In this document: positions 23,987-36,940 of the stretch, one piece after another
Layout of the letters: each line of letters begins with the position of its first letter
Position numbering within the stretch: position 1 is the first letter of the stretch
From: Drosophila pseudoobscura
Taxonomy: Eukaryota > Arthropoda > Insecta > Diptera > Drosophilidae
Direction: 5' to 3'
Length of the DNA stretch: 64,000 bases
NCBI RefSeq assembly: GCF_009870125.1
Contig: NC_046679.1
Location: forward strand, 23,126,001-23,190,000
Position numbers and translations under genes: made by a program
The notes under the pieces: generated by a model
What the model saw: the letters and a program-made list of their open reading frames with translations, nothing else
What the model was told of the DNA's origin: nothing
The model's database searches: none

Positions 23987-25402
23987 TTAATCTTCGTCAA
24001 ACTTAATTTTAGTTCCCTGGAAGGCGGCTATTTTTGGCTTCCACTTTTGTTTGGCAATCCAAGAGGGATGCATGCCTTCCATGGAAGTGGGAGCGGATGC
24101 AGGAGCAGGAGCAGGATGATGCTTAAAAGCTGGAATATCAATTTCTGCGGCTTGCCCGTCGTCACCAAACTTGATCTTTTTCCCCTTAAAGTGCCCGATA
24201 ACTGGCTTCTGTTGCTGCTTGGCTATCCAGGATGGATGGAGGTCCTCTGTGGGTTTCTTTTTATTGATCTCCGGCCTCCGCTCCCTTTCCCCCCGGTTGT
24301 CGCTATGTCGGTGTTCGTTCCGCTGGCGCTTGGCAGGGTAAGGCATCGTTTCTTGCTCGTTTTCGCTTTCATTATCCTCTGAAAGAACCACAGCGGTGGA
24401 TAAATACGGCTGACCAGATTCTGTGATAAAAAATGGATCTATGACATGCGTTGGACGATCTTTCTCAGCCGTGGTCTCCTCCTTTTCAATGCTCGGCTCC
24501 TTCTCTTGTGGTCGCTTTCGTGTCCTTTCTTTGACATCAATGGGTTTCTGACTAATTTCGGGCTTCCTATCCTTTTGCTGTTGCTTCTTTTCTCGTACCT
24601 TTGACTTTTCCTCTTCTTTGACATCAGTGGGTTTTGGTTTAGTTTCGGGCTTCTTTTCATTTTGCGTTTGCCTCTTTTCTCGAAGCTCTTTCTTCACCGA
24701 GGCCACTTTAGGAGTACGCTGAAGCTTTTCTTGTTTCGGTTTCTTCTCTTCCGCTGTTTCCACCTCACCAACCGCTGGCTCTGCCGCTGGCAATACATCT
24801 GTACCAGCCACGTCTCTATCCACTTTGTTCTGCTGCAACCATTCTAGTCGGTTGCGCGTCTGGGCCTTCTGGTCTTTGAGTTCCTTGCGTTGTCTTTTCT
24901 TCGCCTCAGTGCGCTGCAGCTTCACGCGTCTCTTGCTCGTTTCCAGAATCTCTTCACGCCATTTGGAATCCTTGTCACTGTCCAGGCCCAAAGTCTGGCG
25001 AAATGTGTCAACCAGCGCTTTCATCAGTTTGTTGAGCCCCAGCATCGCAAGAACAACCTCATCTGGAGTGGACCGGCCATTGGTGAGCACTGCGTTCGGA
25101 TTTTTACCATCCTGTAGGAGCAGCTGGCGCATTATGTCCAGACTCTTCAAAGCCTTCAGCTGGGCCACGCATTCGCTGCTTTTGCGCAAGCGTTCCTTGT
25201 GTTTCTCATCGTCCGGTCGTTTGGCCAGGACATCTTTGACCTTCCTCAGCTTCTGAACGAGCTTGGACACCGTTTGCGCACGTGCTTGCTGGATGACTTT
25301 CTTGTTGGTAATTACCTGTGTGTACGAACGGAGTAGTTACTATAAATAATACGTCTTTTTTCATTTATTTACCAAATTATTGAATTTCAGTTTATCAAGC
25401 AT
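23987..25402 (-). CDS. BUD22/SRFBP1-like nuclear protein
   Basis: Two exons, 25373-25402 (MLDKLKFNNL) and 23987-25315, give 452 residues. BUD22/SRF-binding-protein-1 family members are nuclear and in yeast act in small-subunit ribosome biogenesis; function here is by family analogy. The N-terminal third is helical and basic with LVQKLRKVKDVL and LMKALVDTFRQTLGLDSD. The middle (about 180-330) is a Lys/Glu-rich charged region containing near-repeats of the form KPKPTDVKEEEKSKV. The C terminus holds two copies of a motif HPSWIAKQ..KP.I..F.G.KIKF.(D/E)D, at about 369-395 and at the very end (425-452). It is head-to-head with Ras85D, with a DRE about 64 bases upstream of its ATG, and tail-to-tail with mRpL47. 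I did not recognise the fly gene name. Confidence 0.75.
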
Positions 25403-27255
<1,853 letters not shown>

Positions 27256-28922
27256 ACGGGCTTGCAGTGGTTTATTAACTTTTTATTTTGTTCAATGTCG
27301 CCTGTTGTCTGTCTGTCTGTCTGTATGTATTCAGTGCTGTTTTCGTTGGGCAATCGTCAATGATCGTGACAGGATTGTGGATCCCCCGCGAATGCACGCG
27401 GAATAAAAGCACGCACACAGAACGAAAGCACACACATTTGTATGGGAGCGAGTTAGTCGGTGCAATTGTCAGATGAAGAGAAGAATTGTAATTAATTTAA
27501 GTAACTAGAGTTTTATGTACGGAGAAATGATTTTTGTGAATGTGTGTGTTTTGTGTCGTTTGAAAGGCTGCGTGGCGCCCTTTTAAGAGTATTAACAATA
27601 ACGAAAATGAAAACGAAGGAAAGCGAAACGAAATGAAATGAATATGTACCTCTCTACATATAACTATGAATACTGTTGTAACTGCCTTGGTTCAGCTGCT
27701 TTAACCATTTGTTTTCAATCACCACCAACCACTAAACTGGAGTCAATGTCGTTTGTATTTTACCGTAGAGGAGACGGAGAATCTGATCTGTGCTAAACTC
27801 CGATACATATACCGCTATGCATGCAAGACTAGTTCTAATTACTCTAATTCCTTGAGCTCTGTTGTAAATGGTTTGTTTTAATGCGTTTTTAGCGTAGCCC
27901 GTCTTCTGATTCAAATTTTCTCACACGTATACGCACGAACAGAATTCCATTAGTATTTTTCACTAGTAAAGAACAAACAAAACATATGAAACGAACGGCA
28001 AAGTAATTTTCGCACAAACGAGCCGGTTTGCTTGTCTATGCTGCCCAAACTAAATAAATTTATGTTCATTAAACACAATCAATTGTTGTGGTGCTATAAC
28101 GCAAAACATTTTATTCGTATGAGTTGTTCATAGAAAGCCTTTCTTTCTACCTACCTTATTGACAGATCAATCAGAGAGAAAACAAGCAGCCAATTAAATT
28201 TACATTATATAGTTTGCTTTAAGCTTTTTATACATACATTTAATATTTAATTTTTTTGTATTAATTTTTGCCATACAAAAAGGAACGAAATAAAACGATT
28301 GTGTGTACTATTTAAACAGAAAAATAGTTTTGTTTTTCTCTGCTTTTTAAACACTGAAATATATTTATATGACAAACCTGCATATATTTGAATGAATGAA
28401 CCGGTATATATCTACCACATTGTCTAAATATGGCCAATTTAAATCATCGAAAATTAATAATAAATCCAATGAAACAGATTCTAAATCAATGGTATACCTT
28501 TCAGATTTCGGATTTCATGTAGGAAAGTGATTTACTGATCGGGTAAAATTATTGTTCAGGTATGGAAGTCCTAGCTTGCTAGTAATATCAAAATCGAGGA
28601 AAATGGTTTCCAATTCTTGAAAAAGGACGATTATACGAACGAACCTATTATAAGCCAAGGGAGTATTTAAATTTTCCACCAAAAATAATGAACATTAATT
28701 AATTTAATCGCAGTTCAGGTGAAAGATATCGTGTTTATTAAGTTATAAGATTGCATGGATCTACAAGTTCACAAGCAGTAATATTTTCCACCATTTACCT
28801 TAAGGTGTTGAACTGTTTAAATAGAGGGGGCTTGAGTGGGCTAAGTTCGGATTTTCATCGCTATATTTACGATATATGCTGACACGGTATATCGGTATTC
28901 TTGATTGATAGTTCTGTGGCCA
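27256..28922. other. Ras85D 3' UTR and spacer
   Basis: AT-rich, no protein gene. It contains GTCT repeats near 27306-27325, and poly(A) signals from about 28053 on. After 28300 there is AT-rich DNA with no clear feature, up to the MITE. Confidence 0.5.
28053..28058 (+). terminator. Poly(A) signal AATAAA, Ras85D
   Basis: Canonical hexamer about 800 bases after the Ras85D stop. Another AATAAA lies near 28288, so alternative 3' ends are possible. Confidence 0.4.
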
Positions 28923-28930
28923 TATCACAT

Positions 28931-29443
28931 CAGTGTTGCCATTTCATCTTATTTTAAGCTAGATGTGGTTTATTTTAAAACCAAATAGCTTGAAAACTAA
29001 TTGAAATGCTTATAGCTTGTTCTAGCTTATTTCAAATTTCATTTAGCTTATTTTGGCTTAAATAAATGTGGTACAAAACACTTATTGTTTTTTGATATTA
29101 TTGTACTATTTTTTAATATTTATTAAGAAATAGGACAAAAATCATACTTGTTGTTGCTATTTTCTGTCCAATTTTGTGTATAAATGTATGGTACATATAT
29201 ATTCGTTGATAAGTGTCAGTCACTATAGTATTGCACATGTTTGCCCATTTATATATAAAATATTATTAAGGAGTGGAAAGTTTAAGAAAGAATAATAATT
29301 GAAAACAAAATATCAATCAAATTCAATAATTCATTATTTTGATGTGTTTTTGTATGGTTAGCTTTTTTTTACGTTTTAGCTTATTCTAGCTTATTTTTTT
29401 CTTCAATCTAGCTGATGGTGACTCTCAACATCTGGCAGCACTG
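28931..29443. mobile_element. Non-autonomous DNA transposon (MITE) with 8-bp target duplication
   Basis: The 513-bp, AT-rich, non-coding segment begins CAGTGTTGCCA and ends with TGGCAGCACTG, an 11-base terminal inverted repeat with one mismatch. It is bounded on both sides by the identical octamer TATCACAT (28923-28930 and 29444-29451). AGCTAGAT recurs in inverted orientation near both ends, and AGCTTATT-type repeats fill the subterminal zones. An 8-bp duplication with CAGTG termini fits the hAT superfamily; P-type elements also make 8-bp duplications. No transposase reading frame is present. Confidence 0.8.
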
Positions 29444-29739
29444 TATCACATCACTAGCGCCACTTTTTGCAAAAAGAACCCCAGGAAAGTGTGCGTTTAT
29501 TGATAAATTGTTGGCCTTCGATATAGCCAAATACTTGATTTAATAACTTGAACAAAGGAAGCAGCGTTTCGTTCGTGTTCCTGCAGAAAAATCATCAAAA
29601 AGGTAAATTATGTAAACAATATGCAAAAGCAAATCCAATGGAGTCGGTCGCCATTTTGTTTTTCCTGACGCCGCTGCAGAAAAAATGTTCTGTACATGAC
29701 GAAAAGTAAATGGTTTGTTAAATTTGCAGTCCCACAACC

Positions 29740-32700
29740 ATGAATATGGATGCGAACAATGCAGTGGAGAATCGGGAGAAGGAGCGCGACCGTCGCGGCC
29801 GTGGCGCCCGAGGATCTCGGTTCTCTGATGCCGATGGAAATGGAAATGCCGGTGGCGGCGGTAATATTGGCGGCGGGGGTGGAGGTGGTGGCGGCAACAT
29901 GGTCCGAGACAGAAGCCGTGAACGGCGCAATTGTCGAGTCTACATCTCGAACATTCCCTACGACTATCGGTGGCAAGACCTGAAAGATCTGTTCCGACGC
30001 ATCGTCGGCTCCATTGAGTACGTGCAGCTGTTCCACGACGAGAGCGGCAAGGCACGCGGCTGTGGCATTGTCGAGTTCAAAGACCCCGAAAACGTGCAAA
30101 AAGCCATGGAAAAGATGAATCGATATGAGGTCAACGGCCGTGAGTTAGTCGTCAAGGAGGATCATGGCGAGCAGCGCGATCAATACGGAAGGATTGTCCG
30201 TGATGGCGCCGGCGGTGGCGGTGGAAATGTCGGCGGCGGCGGAGGAGGTGGCAACAACGGCGGTGGCGGAGGAGGCGGCGGCAGTGGTCGCGACCACATG
30301 GACGACCGGGACCGCGGCGGCTTCTCCAGACGCGACGATGACAGATTGTGAGTACTTTATGTGTTCGTCTATCTCTATTGTTTTTCTCGATGTTCTAAGC
30401 AGGAAAGCAAGGTTCGTAGCACGCAAAAAGTATTGAATCCTTACACACTTCTCAATCGGCAGTCGTTTCTATGAAGGCAAATCAATCGAATCGTATCAAT
30501 CTGCAGAAGCGGTTTTTGTATTCAACCACGAGTACGAGTACACGGATACTTCGCATACTTGTCGAGCGTAGGCTCTAGGAAGAACTCTCATCATTTATTT
30601 ATCTGCCATACAATTCCAAAAACTGTACACTAGGATCTTTAAAATACCAAATACTCTTAAAATACCTGCCACGAATTGAAAAACTTATCATTAAAAGGAT
30701 TTTCGGATTTGTCGAGCGTAGGTTGTAGGCTCTTTTACTTACCATAAACGTACGAGTATCTGCTATGAATATTCCATTCCCATATTTTTGTCCAGCTTAG
30801 GCCATAGAATATATTACCTACTGTTGAAAGGATTCCGAACTGAAAAACGTATGTCATAGGGTTCCATGAACAGTTGTATATTTAAAGGATTTGTGTCGGA
30901 TATCTGTCGAGCGTAGGCTGGTAGATCTTTTACCTTTCGTTATTGCAGCAGCTCCGCAGGGAATTATTTTTCTATTTCCAGTCGAAGTAAGAGTACAGAT
31001 AGTCTTCTATTGCAAGAGCTACCGTATAATCATATTTATATGTAGACTAGGATGATGGCAAGTCAATCGCAATCGCATTTTTGCGCGTGAAAAGAGAAGT
31101 TAATTGTCCAGTAGAAGAACTTTTATATTATGAATGGGCTACTACCAGAGACTTTAATCAAATAGGATCTGCAGTTGACTTTGTATTTGTCCTATATTGC
31201 TATGGGTTTTGAAGTAGCATAACTTTTTGATCGAGAATTTATTTCCGGCTCGCACTACTGTGAAGAAAGATCAGAAAGGCACTTTCTAATATATGCTACC
31301 TATGGAACATGGTCTCGTCAGGCTCGGCATGTAAATATTCTGTTAGGTAGTGTGGGACGGAGGAGGAAGGAAATACACCTTTAAGGAGGAGACTGCGACT
31401 GCGACTCCGACTCGTCTCGTCATCGGTATCGGAATCAAAATCTTCTTCTCAGCTGAAATTTGTATTTCGAAGATAGACAACATTTACATCAGTGCATAAT
31501 TATTTTCCATCATTTGCAAAGCTGCTATTATGTATATCAACTAAGGAATTGTGTGTGATGCGGTGCGATGTTTGATAGAAGAATGGGAAGGAAGGTAACA
31601 AACCACTTTTACACGTCTGCAATCGTGCCGGCTTTCTTGGCATCTCTCTCATTCTGTCGTAGCTGAAGCTTATCCTTGCTATCCTTTTGTTATTTTTCTC
31701 TCTGGATCTTTGGCTTCTTTTTCTAGATCTGGGCGTAATAATTTTAACATGATGTCAAATGATTATAATAATTCGTCGAATTACAATTTGTATGGGCTTT
31801 CTGCTTCGTTTTTGGAGAGTCTGGGCATAAGTGGACCTTTGCATAATAAGGTTTTTGTTGCTAATGTGAGTATATAGTAATTTTAATTTCCAATAATTCC
31901 AATATGTATTCTGTATTCGACCTGTACCCGAACCGAACCGCACGGCAAAAGATGTGCGGAGTGTGCTCTGCTGTGCATATGGAAGTTTCTTATGGGGTCT
32001 CGTCTGTTTCGTATTTATAACCCACCCAAGCATAGGCCATATTTTTGGGGCTCTGTTTATTTTTCCTGCCCCTCGTACTGCTGATCTATAAACTGAAGAA
32101 TAACTGAAGACTGCAACCCTTTAATCCCTTTAATTTTGATCACGAGCATCCCCCGAATGCGGGTTTGGGAATGATTTACTTTCTAAACTGCCGAAGAAAT
32201 AGTTGTTCTGGATCATGTTTGCGCATAGAGTATTGGATAAAACATAGATTATTGGACAATGTCTAATAATATAAGGAGCTTCATTCGTATTTTGGTGTCT
32301 AAAAAAATTCAATTAAAAAAATAAGAGAGTAATTTCTAGATTCTCCTTACCCTCCAAAAGAGCAACGGCATTGCTGTCTCCAACAAATTTCGTGTTTCCA
32401 AATCAATATTTAAAGATTTGTTTTAAAATTATTGGGCTTTTCAAACAACCTCTGTCCTCTGTCATTATTCTATAGACAGAAAGGTGTGTCCTTCGCGTGT
32501 CCTATTTCCTATTCCGTCATTTTGTTCATCAAATGGGTTATAAATATGAAGCAGTTGCGGTTCGTACGGCAGTTCAAACGTCGACTTCTTCGTCTTGGGC
32601 TATCGACTATTTTGCTTTCAGTCAACTGGAATCAAGGCTGGAATGATTCAGTGTGTCCCTGGCCCTGATCCTGCTCCTGCTCCTGATATTGTTATCTTTT

Positions 32701-34100
32701 CGCAGCAAAGCTTCTGGTCTTCAAGGTCGGCTTTTGATACGATTTCAGGGGCCGAAGATACATGTATATGTAGATTGCACGTGACTAATTCCTTTCAAAC
32801 ACTCTCTTCAGCTGGACTACAAGGTGGATAACAAGAAGCTCAAGCAGGTGTTCAAGCTGGCCGGCAAAGTGCAGAGCGTGGATCTGTCCCTGGACAAGGA
32901 GGGCAATAGTCGCGGCTTTGCTGTGATCGAATACGATCATCCCGTGGAGGCAGTGCAGGCCATTTCCATGCTGGATCGTCAGATGCTCTTCGATAGACGC
33001 ATGACCGTTCGTCTGGATCGTATTCCGGACAAGGGTGAGGGTGTCAAACTGCCCGAGGGACTGGGCGGTGTGGGCATTGGCCTAGGTCCGAACGGTGAGC
33101 CACTGAAGGACGTGGCTCACAATCTGCCCAACGGCGGAAACCAAGGCCAGGGCCAGCTGTTGGGAAATGTTCAGCAAGGCGGACAGCTGGGCTCTGTGGC
33201 TGCTGGCCAGGGAGGCGGTGGCGTTAGCAATGCCAGCAATCTGCTGGGTAGCCTGACGGGAGTGATGTTCGGCAACAATGCCTCGTCCATCCAGCCCTCC
33301 CCTGTGGCCCCAGTGCAGAAGCCCAATCTGGGCAACAACTCGGGCGCCGGCGGGCTGAACTTGAACAATCTGAACCCCAGCCTTCTGGCCGCTGTGGTCG
33401 GCAATCTGGGAAACCAAGGTGGCAGCCTATCCAATCCTCTGCTCACTTCATCCCTCAACAACTTGGGCCTCAGCCTGGGCAACTCTGGCGGCAATGATGA
33501 TCCCATTTCTTCGGGCAACGTGGGTCTTTCCAATAACTACAGTAGCGGCGGCACTGGAGGTGGCAATAACTACAGCTCTGGCGGAAACAATCCCTACAGT
33601 GGCGGCGGAGTTTCCGGCGGGAACGTTGGATATAATGCCTACAGCAGCTCTGGGGGTGTTGGCGGCGGCAATGGAGGAGGCGGTTTGGGCAACCAGCAGG
33701 ACGGCAACGACTACAATTCTGGCAACAATCTGGACATTTTTGGCGGCGGTAGCAATGTGGGCAATGCCAATTCTGGTGCTGGCAACGCAGGGGCTGGCTC
33801 TCGCAAATCGGACACGATTATCATTAAGAATGTGCCCATGAGCTGCACCTGGCAGACGCTGCGCGACAAGTTCCGTGAGATTGGGGATGTCAAGTTTGCC
33901 GAGATACGTGGAAATGATGTGGGTGTTGTTCGATTCTTCAAAGAGCGCGATGCCGAGTTGGCTATAGGTAAGTCTTTTGCAATTATGGACTGAAAGTGCA
34001 GCTGTACTAATTGTGAATTCTTCCACCCTGTTCCCCCTTTGCAGCGCTCATGGATGGCTCTCGTCTGGATGGTCGCAACATTAAAGTAACGTACTTTTAA
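29740..34100 (+). CDS. rump: Rumpelstiltskin, hnRNP M-type protein with three RRMs
   Basis: Exons 29740-30347, 31727-31865, 32812-33967 and 34045-34100 join to 652 residues. Rump is a nuclear/cytoplasmic hnRNP M homologue that binds the nanos 3' UTR and helps localise mRNA in the oocyte. RRM1 is at about 64-140 (RNP2 VYISNI, RNP1 ARGCGIVEF), RRM2 at about 243-320 (VFVANLDY, SRGFAVIEY), and RRM3 fills the end (about 582-652, IIIKNV, VGVVRFF). Between RRM1 and RRM2 lies a run of Gly-rich sequence. Between RRM2 and RRM3 is a long Gly/Asn/Ser/Leu-rich region. The ATG follows a 3' splice site (AATTTGCAG), so an untranslated exon precedes it. Introns of 1379 and 946 bases separate the first three coding exons and have no clear coding content. 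Confidence 0.95.
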
Positions 34101-34447
34101 GTTAGCGGTTTAAGTTTAAAGTGTATTTACTCTGTAATAGTTAAGTGAAAAAACATGAAAATGAACCACAGCCGCCGAACGCCGCATTGTTTGATGACCA
34201 ATGAACGGACTTTCTTTATTCCACAAGCAATACAGCCATGCAGCCATACAACCATATGTATGCGAGGCACAGACACAGACACAGAAGAGTTCATCCCATA
34301 TACATTTTATTCTCGTATAACTTTTATATATATATAAATTCATATTATTATGTACTCTAATATTAAAATAACTGACGTTCCAAAACCACAGCCCACAAAT
34401 CCGAAGACGCAATTCTAATGTTATTTCTAAGCGATTGAATTACAGCC

Positions 34448-34453
34448 AATAAA
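34448..34453 (+). terminator. Poly(A) signal AATAAA, rump
   Basis: Canonical hexamer 348 bases after the rump stop. Confidence 0.5.
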
Positions 34454-34926
34454 ACAATGCAAAATCCCATTGTTAAACATTGTTCACGTTCAAGTTAACA
34501 ATTTGTGGAGTACGAATGTTAGTTGAAATGTTTTATTATACTCAAGAAAGTAAGGATTGGATTGTACAAGTTATTGATCTCGGAGCCATTAGATATTTAA
34601 GCCCTCGTCTTCAGGCATGGCTCCGTCTCTCTCAACGAGGCCTTAAGGGCAGTAAAGGCATGGTTTCCATGACACTGTCACTGCTCCTTCCCCCACCGCT
34701 CGGTAAGTACAGTTTACACTCGGAAAAAACAAAAAATAATACCACCATCGTAGTCGCTCCCCATCATTTCAGATGCTCTACGTCTATAGCACTATTGATC
34801 CTGTCTGTCTGAAGTCTCTTAAAGCGTTTTTATACTCTAGTAAAATACATTTGTATAGTCGCATAACAACATTAGGTTTGCGGTGGGGTAACATTTTGTG
34901 GAATAGTAATGTTGAAATGTTATCTT

Positions 34927-34932
34927 TTTATT
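34927..34932 (-). terminator. Poly(A) signal, SARNP-like gene
   Basis: TTTATT on the + strand reads AATAAA on the minus strand, 125 bases after this gene's stop codon. Confidence 0.5.
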
Positions 34933-35056
34933 TATAATGGTTTCTTAATCTCTACAAGCATGAGTGACTTGAATGGTCATACTATAAGACTGTCTACAGG
35001 GTTTCGGTCCATGAGGATTCCATCGCTTGTGTAAATGGGAAAGGTATACGACGTTC

Positions 35057-36062
35057 CTACTTTGGGGTAGCGGCTGCCGGCGCAGTCTTGAAACGTTCCA
35101 AGCGTGCGCGCGCCTTCTCAGAGTAAATGGCCTTTGACTCTGGCGTAGCAGCAGCAGTAGCTGGAGTCGAAGAAGCCTCAACTGCTGTACCAAAACGCTC
35201 CTTGCGCTTCAGCAGGCGCTCGTCGGCCAGTGTCTTTGTGGTCTTCTCGGGAACCACACAGCCAAAGCGTTCGGCGCGACGCTTAAGAGCTTCCTTTTGC
35301 TTTTCGTCTGTTTCCTTGTTTCCTTTATTAGCCACAATTGATGCGCTCGAGGACTTGTTAATTGCAGTAGCAATAGAAGCAGTTGCGATAGTGGGGGTGA
35401 TGCCGAATTTCTTGGCCCGGAGGTTCAAACGTTCTTCTGCGGTTAGTTCAGTGAGCTTTTTGTCCGCGGACTTTTCGCCTTCCTTGCTTCCTCCAACTAC
35501 AATGGGGATGCGTTTGGTTTTGGTTGGAGTTTCCTCTGGGGTATCCTTATTAGCTGTGGGAGCCCCGTTCTCCTTGGATGCAATGGTGGGCGTCGTTGTA
35601 CAGCCTGCTGTTGTCGATGCCAGCTGAGAGTTATTTCTTTTGAGCACAATCTTTTTGGCAGGCAGGGCTGCTGCTGCAATCGTTTTCTCGTTGAGGGCGC
35701 TGTGTTCATCCAACAGCAAATCGGGTACTATTGCAGCTGTCGGCGTGCCCACCGGGCTCTTGAGTAGCTCATCGTCATCGTGTTCGTCGCCCAGCAGCTT
35801 GTCCTCATCTTCGTCGGCCAGGGAAACGTCATCATCGTCTATGGCATCTGCTATGGCGCTGTCTTCAAGCGAGATATCACCCTCCAACAGGGCCGTCTGC
35901 AAGCGATCCTGCAATTCATTTTTGTTTCCATTAACAGGCAGCCCACGCATTTTCAGCTCGCGCTTCAAATCAGCAACCTTAGGGACGCAAGAAATTAGTT
36001 GAATTTTTTAATGCTTATGCTGGTCAACTCACCTTCATTTTGGTAACGTCGCTTTCCGGCAT
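35057..36062 (-). CDS. SAP-domain protein, SARNP/CIP29/Tho1-like
   Basis: Exons 36033-36062 (MPESDVTKMK) and 35057-35977 give 316 residues. The SAP DNA/RNA-binding motif covers about residues 5-42 (DVTKMK then VADLKRELKMRGLPVNGNK and a following helix). SARNP proteins join the TREX mRNA-export machinery through UAP56. The C-terminal half repeats a short basic motif around an RFG or KFG core at least four times (LRAKKFGI, KRRAERFGC, KRKERFGT, RARLERFK), as in SARNP/Tho1 tails that contact the helicase. An acidic stretch of Asp/Glu (about 55-80) lies between. It probably corresponds to D. melanogaster CG8149, from memory of the neighbourhood. Convergent with rump. Confidence 0.85.
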
Positions 36063-36599
36063 TTTTCGCTGTTTTTTGTTTTATAAATTTTATTATTAAC
36101 TTTTTGCTATTGACAAATGTGAACTAGAGAACTAGCGATGGCACTATCGGCACTATCGATGGTGTCAACTGTCGATTCTTGTTCAAATCGTCTCTGATAA
36201 GAGGACTCGCCTTGAGGAACAGAATATTAATATGTTCCTTTTTTAAATAAGAATTTTTGGCTTATAAAGAAATAATATAAGTATTGCTTAAAACAAATAA
36301 TTGAATTTTAAACAAATTTCTTCAAATTAAATTATTTAAATAGACTATCGGTATTTTTTCTAAAAACTATCGTCTACTACCGATGGTGCCAACTATAGAT
36401 ACCGAATATACGGAAATAAGACGCTATATTTTTTAAATATACCGTAAATATACTGACTGGATAATCGATGGAGCTGCGCGCCAAAGTCGAATTGTGTGAA
36501 AGTGAATGAGAGTCAAGTGTTTTGAGTGGGAAACACTTACAGCGACTGTGCAGACATGTGTGATTGCGCATGGCATGGATGTTCAGCCAGCACACAAAT
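36063..36599. promoter_or_regulatory. SARNP-like gene upstream region with DRE-like motifs
   Basis: AT-rich with clustered ATCGATGG-like motifs. CACTATCGATGG at 36151-36162 sits about 90 bases before the minus-strand ATG, matching the expected place of a housekeeping promoter. A related copy of about 30 bases recurs at 36371-36402. No coding potential was recognised, apart from the adjacent gene fragment. Confidence 0.4.
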
Positions 36600-36940
36600 C
36601 CCTAAAACGAGGTAATGTTGATCTCCTGCAAGATGTGCATGGAAACAAGGGGTTTCCTGTAGAGAGGAAACAGGAGATTAAACATGGGTCCAGAGGATCG
36701 CCATGCTCGTTGCTAACTTGTCCTAAGATGGGCACCTTTGTGCCATTTGCCAGCGAACGCTTGATGCAGTGACTTCTTCTTTTGATCCGGAAGAAGTTAA
36801 AGAAGGATAAGGGGCGCTCAACATCCGTTAATCCGCCTTACCTAGTAAATATAATGCGCGATCGGGTCAAAGTCCACGGCACGGATATTCTTGACGGAAA
36901 GCGGCAGCCTTTCGTATTCTAAAATGTTCATAAGCGTGAA
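36600..36940 (-). pseudogene. Decayed fragment of an LRP5/6 (arrow)-type beta-propeller gene
   Basis: On the minus strand, a frame ending at a TAG (36842-36844) encodes NIRAVDFDPIAHYIY, and a second block at about 36715-36777 encodes IKRSLANGTKVPIL. Together they reproduce the LDL-receptor class B (YWTD) repeat pattern, with the stop falling where the Trp of YW is expected. A third block, INITSF at 36604-36621, follows at a suitable distance before another stop. The frame between blocks is broken, so this is a partial, nonfunctional copy. The propeller family call is fairly secure; the specific resemblance to arrow (LRP5/6) is my recollection. Confidence 0.6.

Larger units (their letters stand above)
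34101..35056. other. Spacer between rump and the SARNP-like gene (tail-to-tail)
   Basis: Contains the two 3' UTRs. No protein gene is supported. A short moderately GC-rich stretch at 34600-34710 ends with GGTAAGTACAG, a donor-like sequence of unknown meaning. Confidence 0.5.

Noticed and set aside
35127-36002. Long + strand open frames opposite the SARNP-like gene
   Set aside because: They are antisense shadows: Ser/Val-rich, without recognisable domains, while the minus strand encodes the SAP protein.
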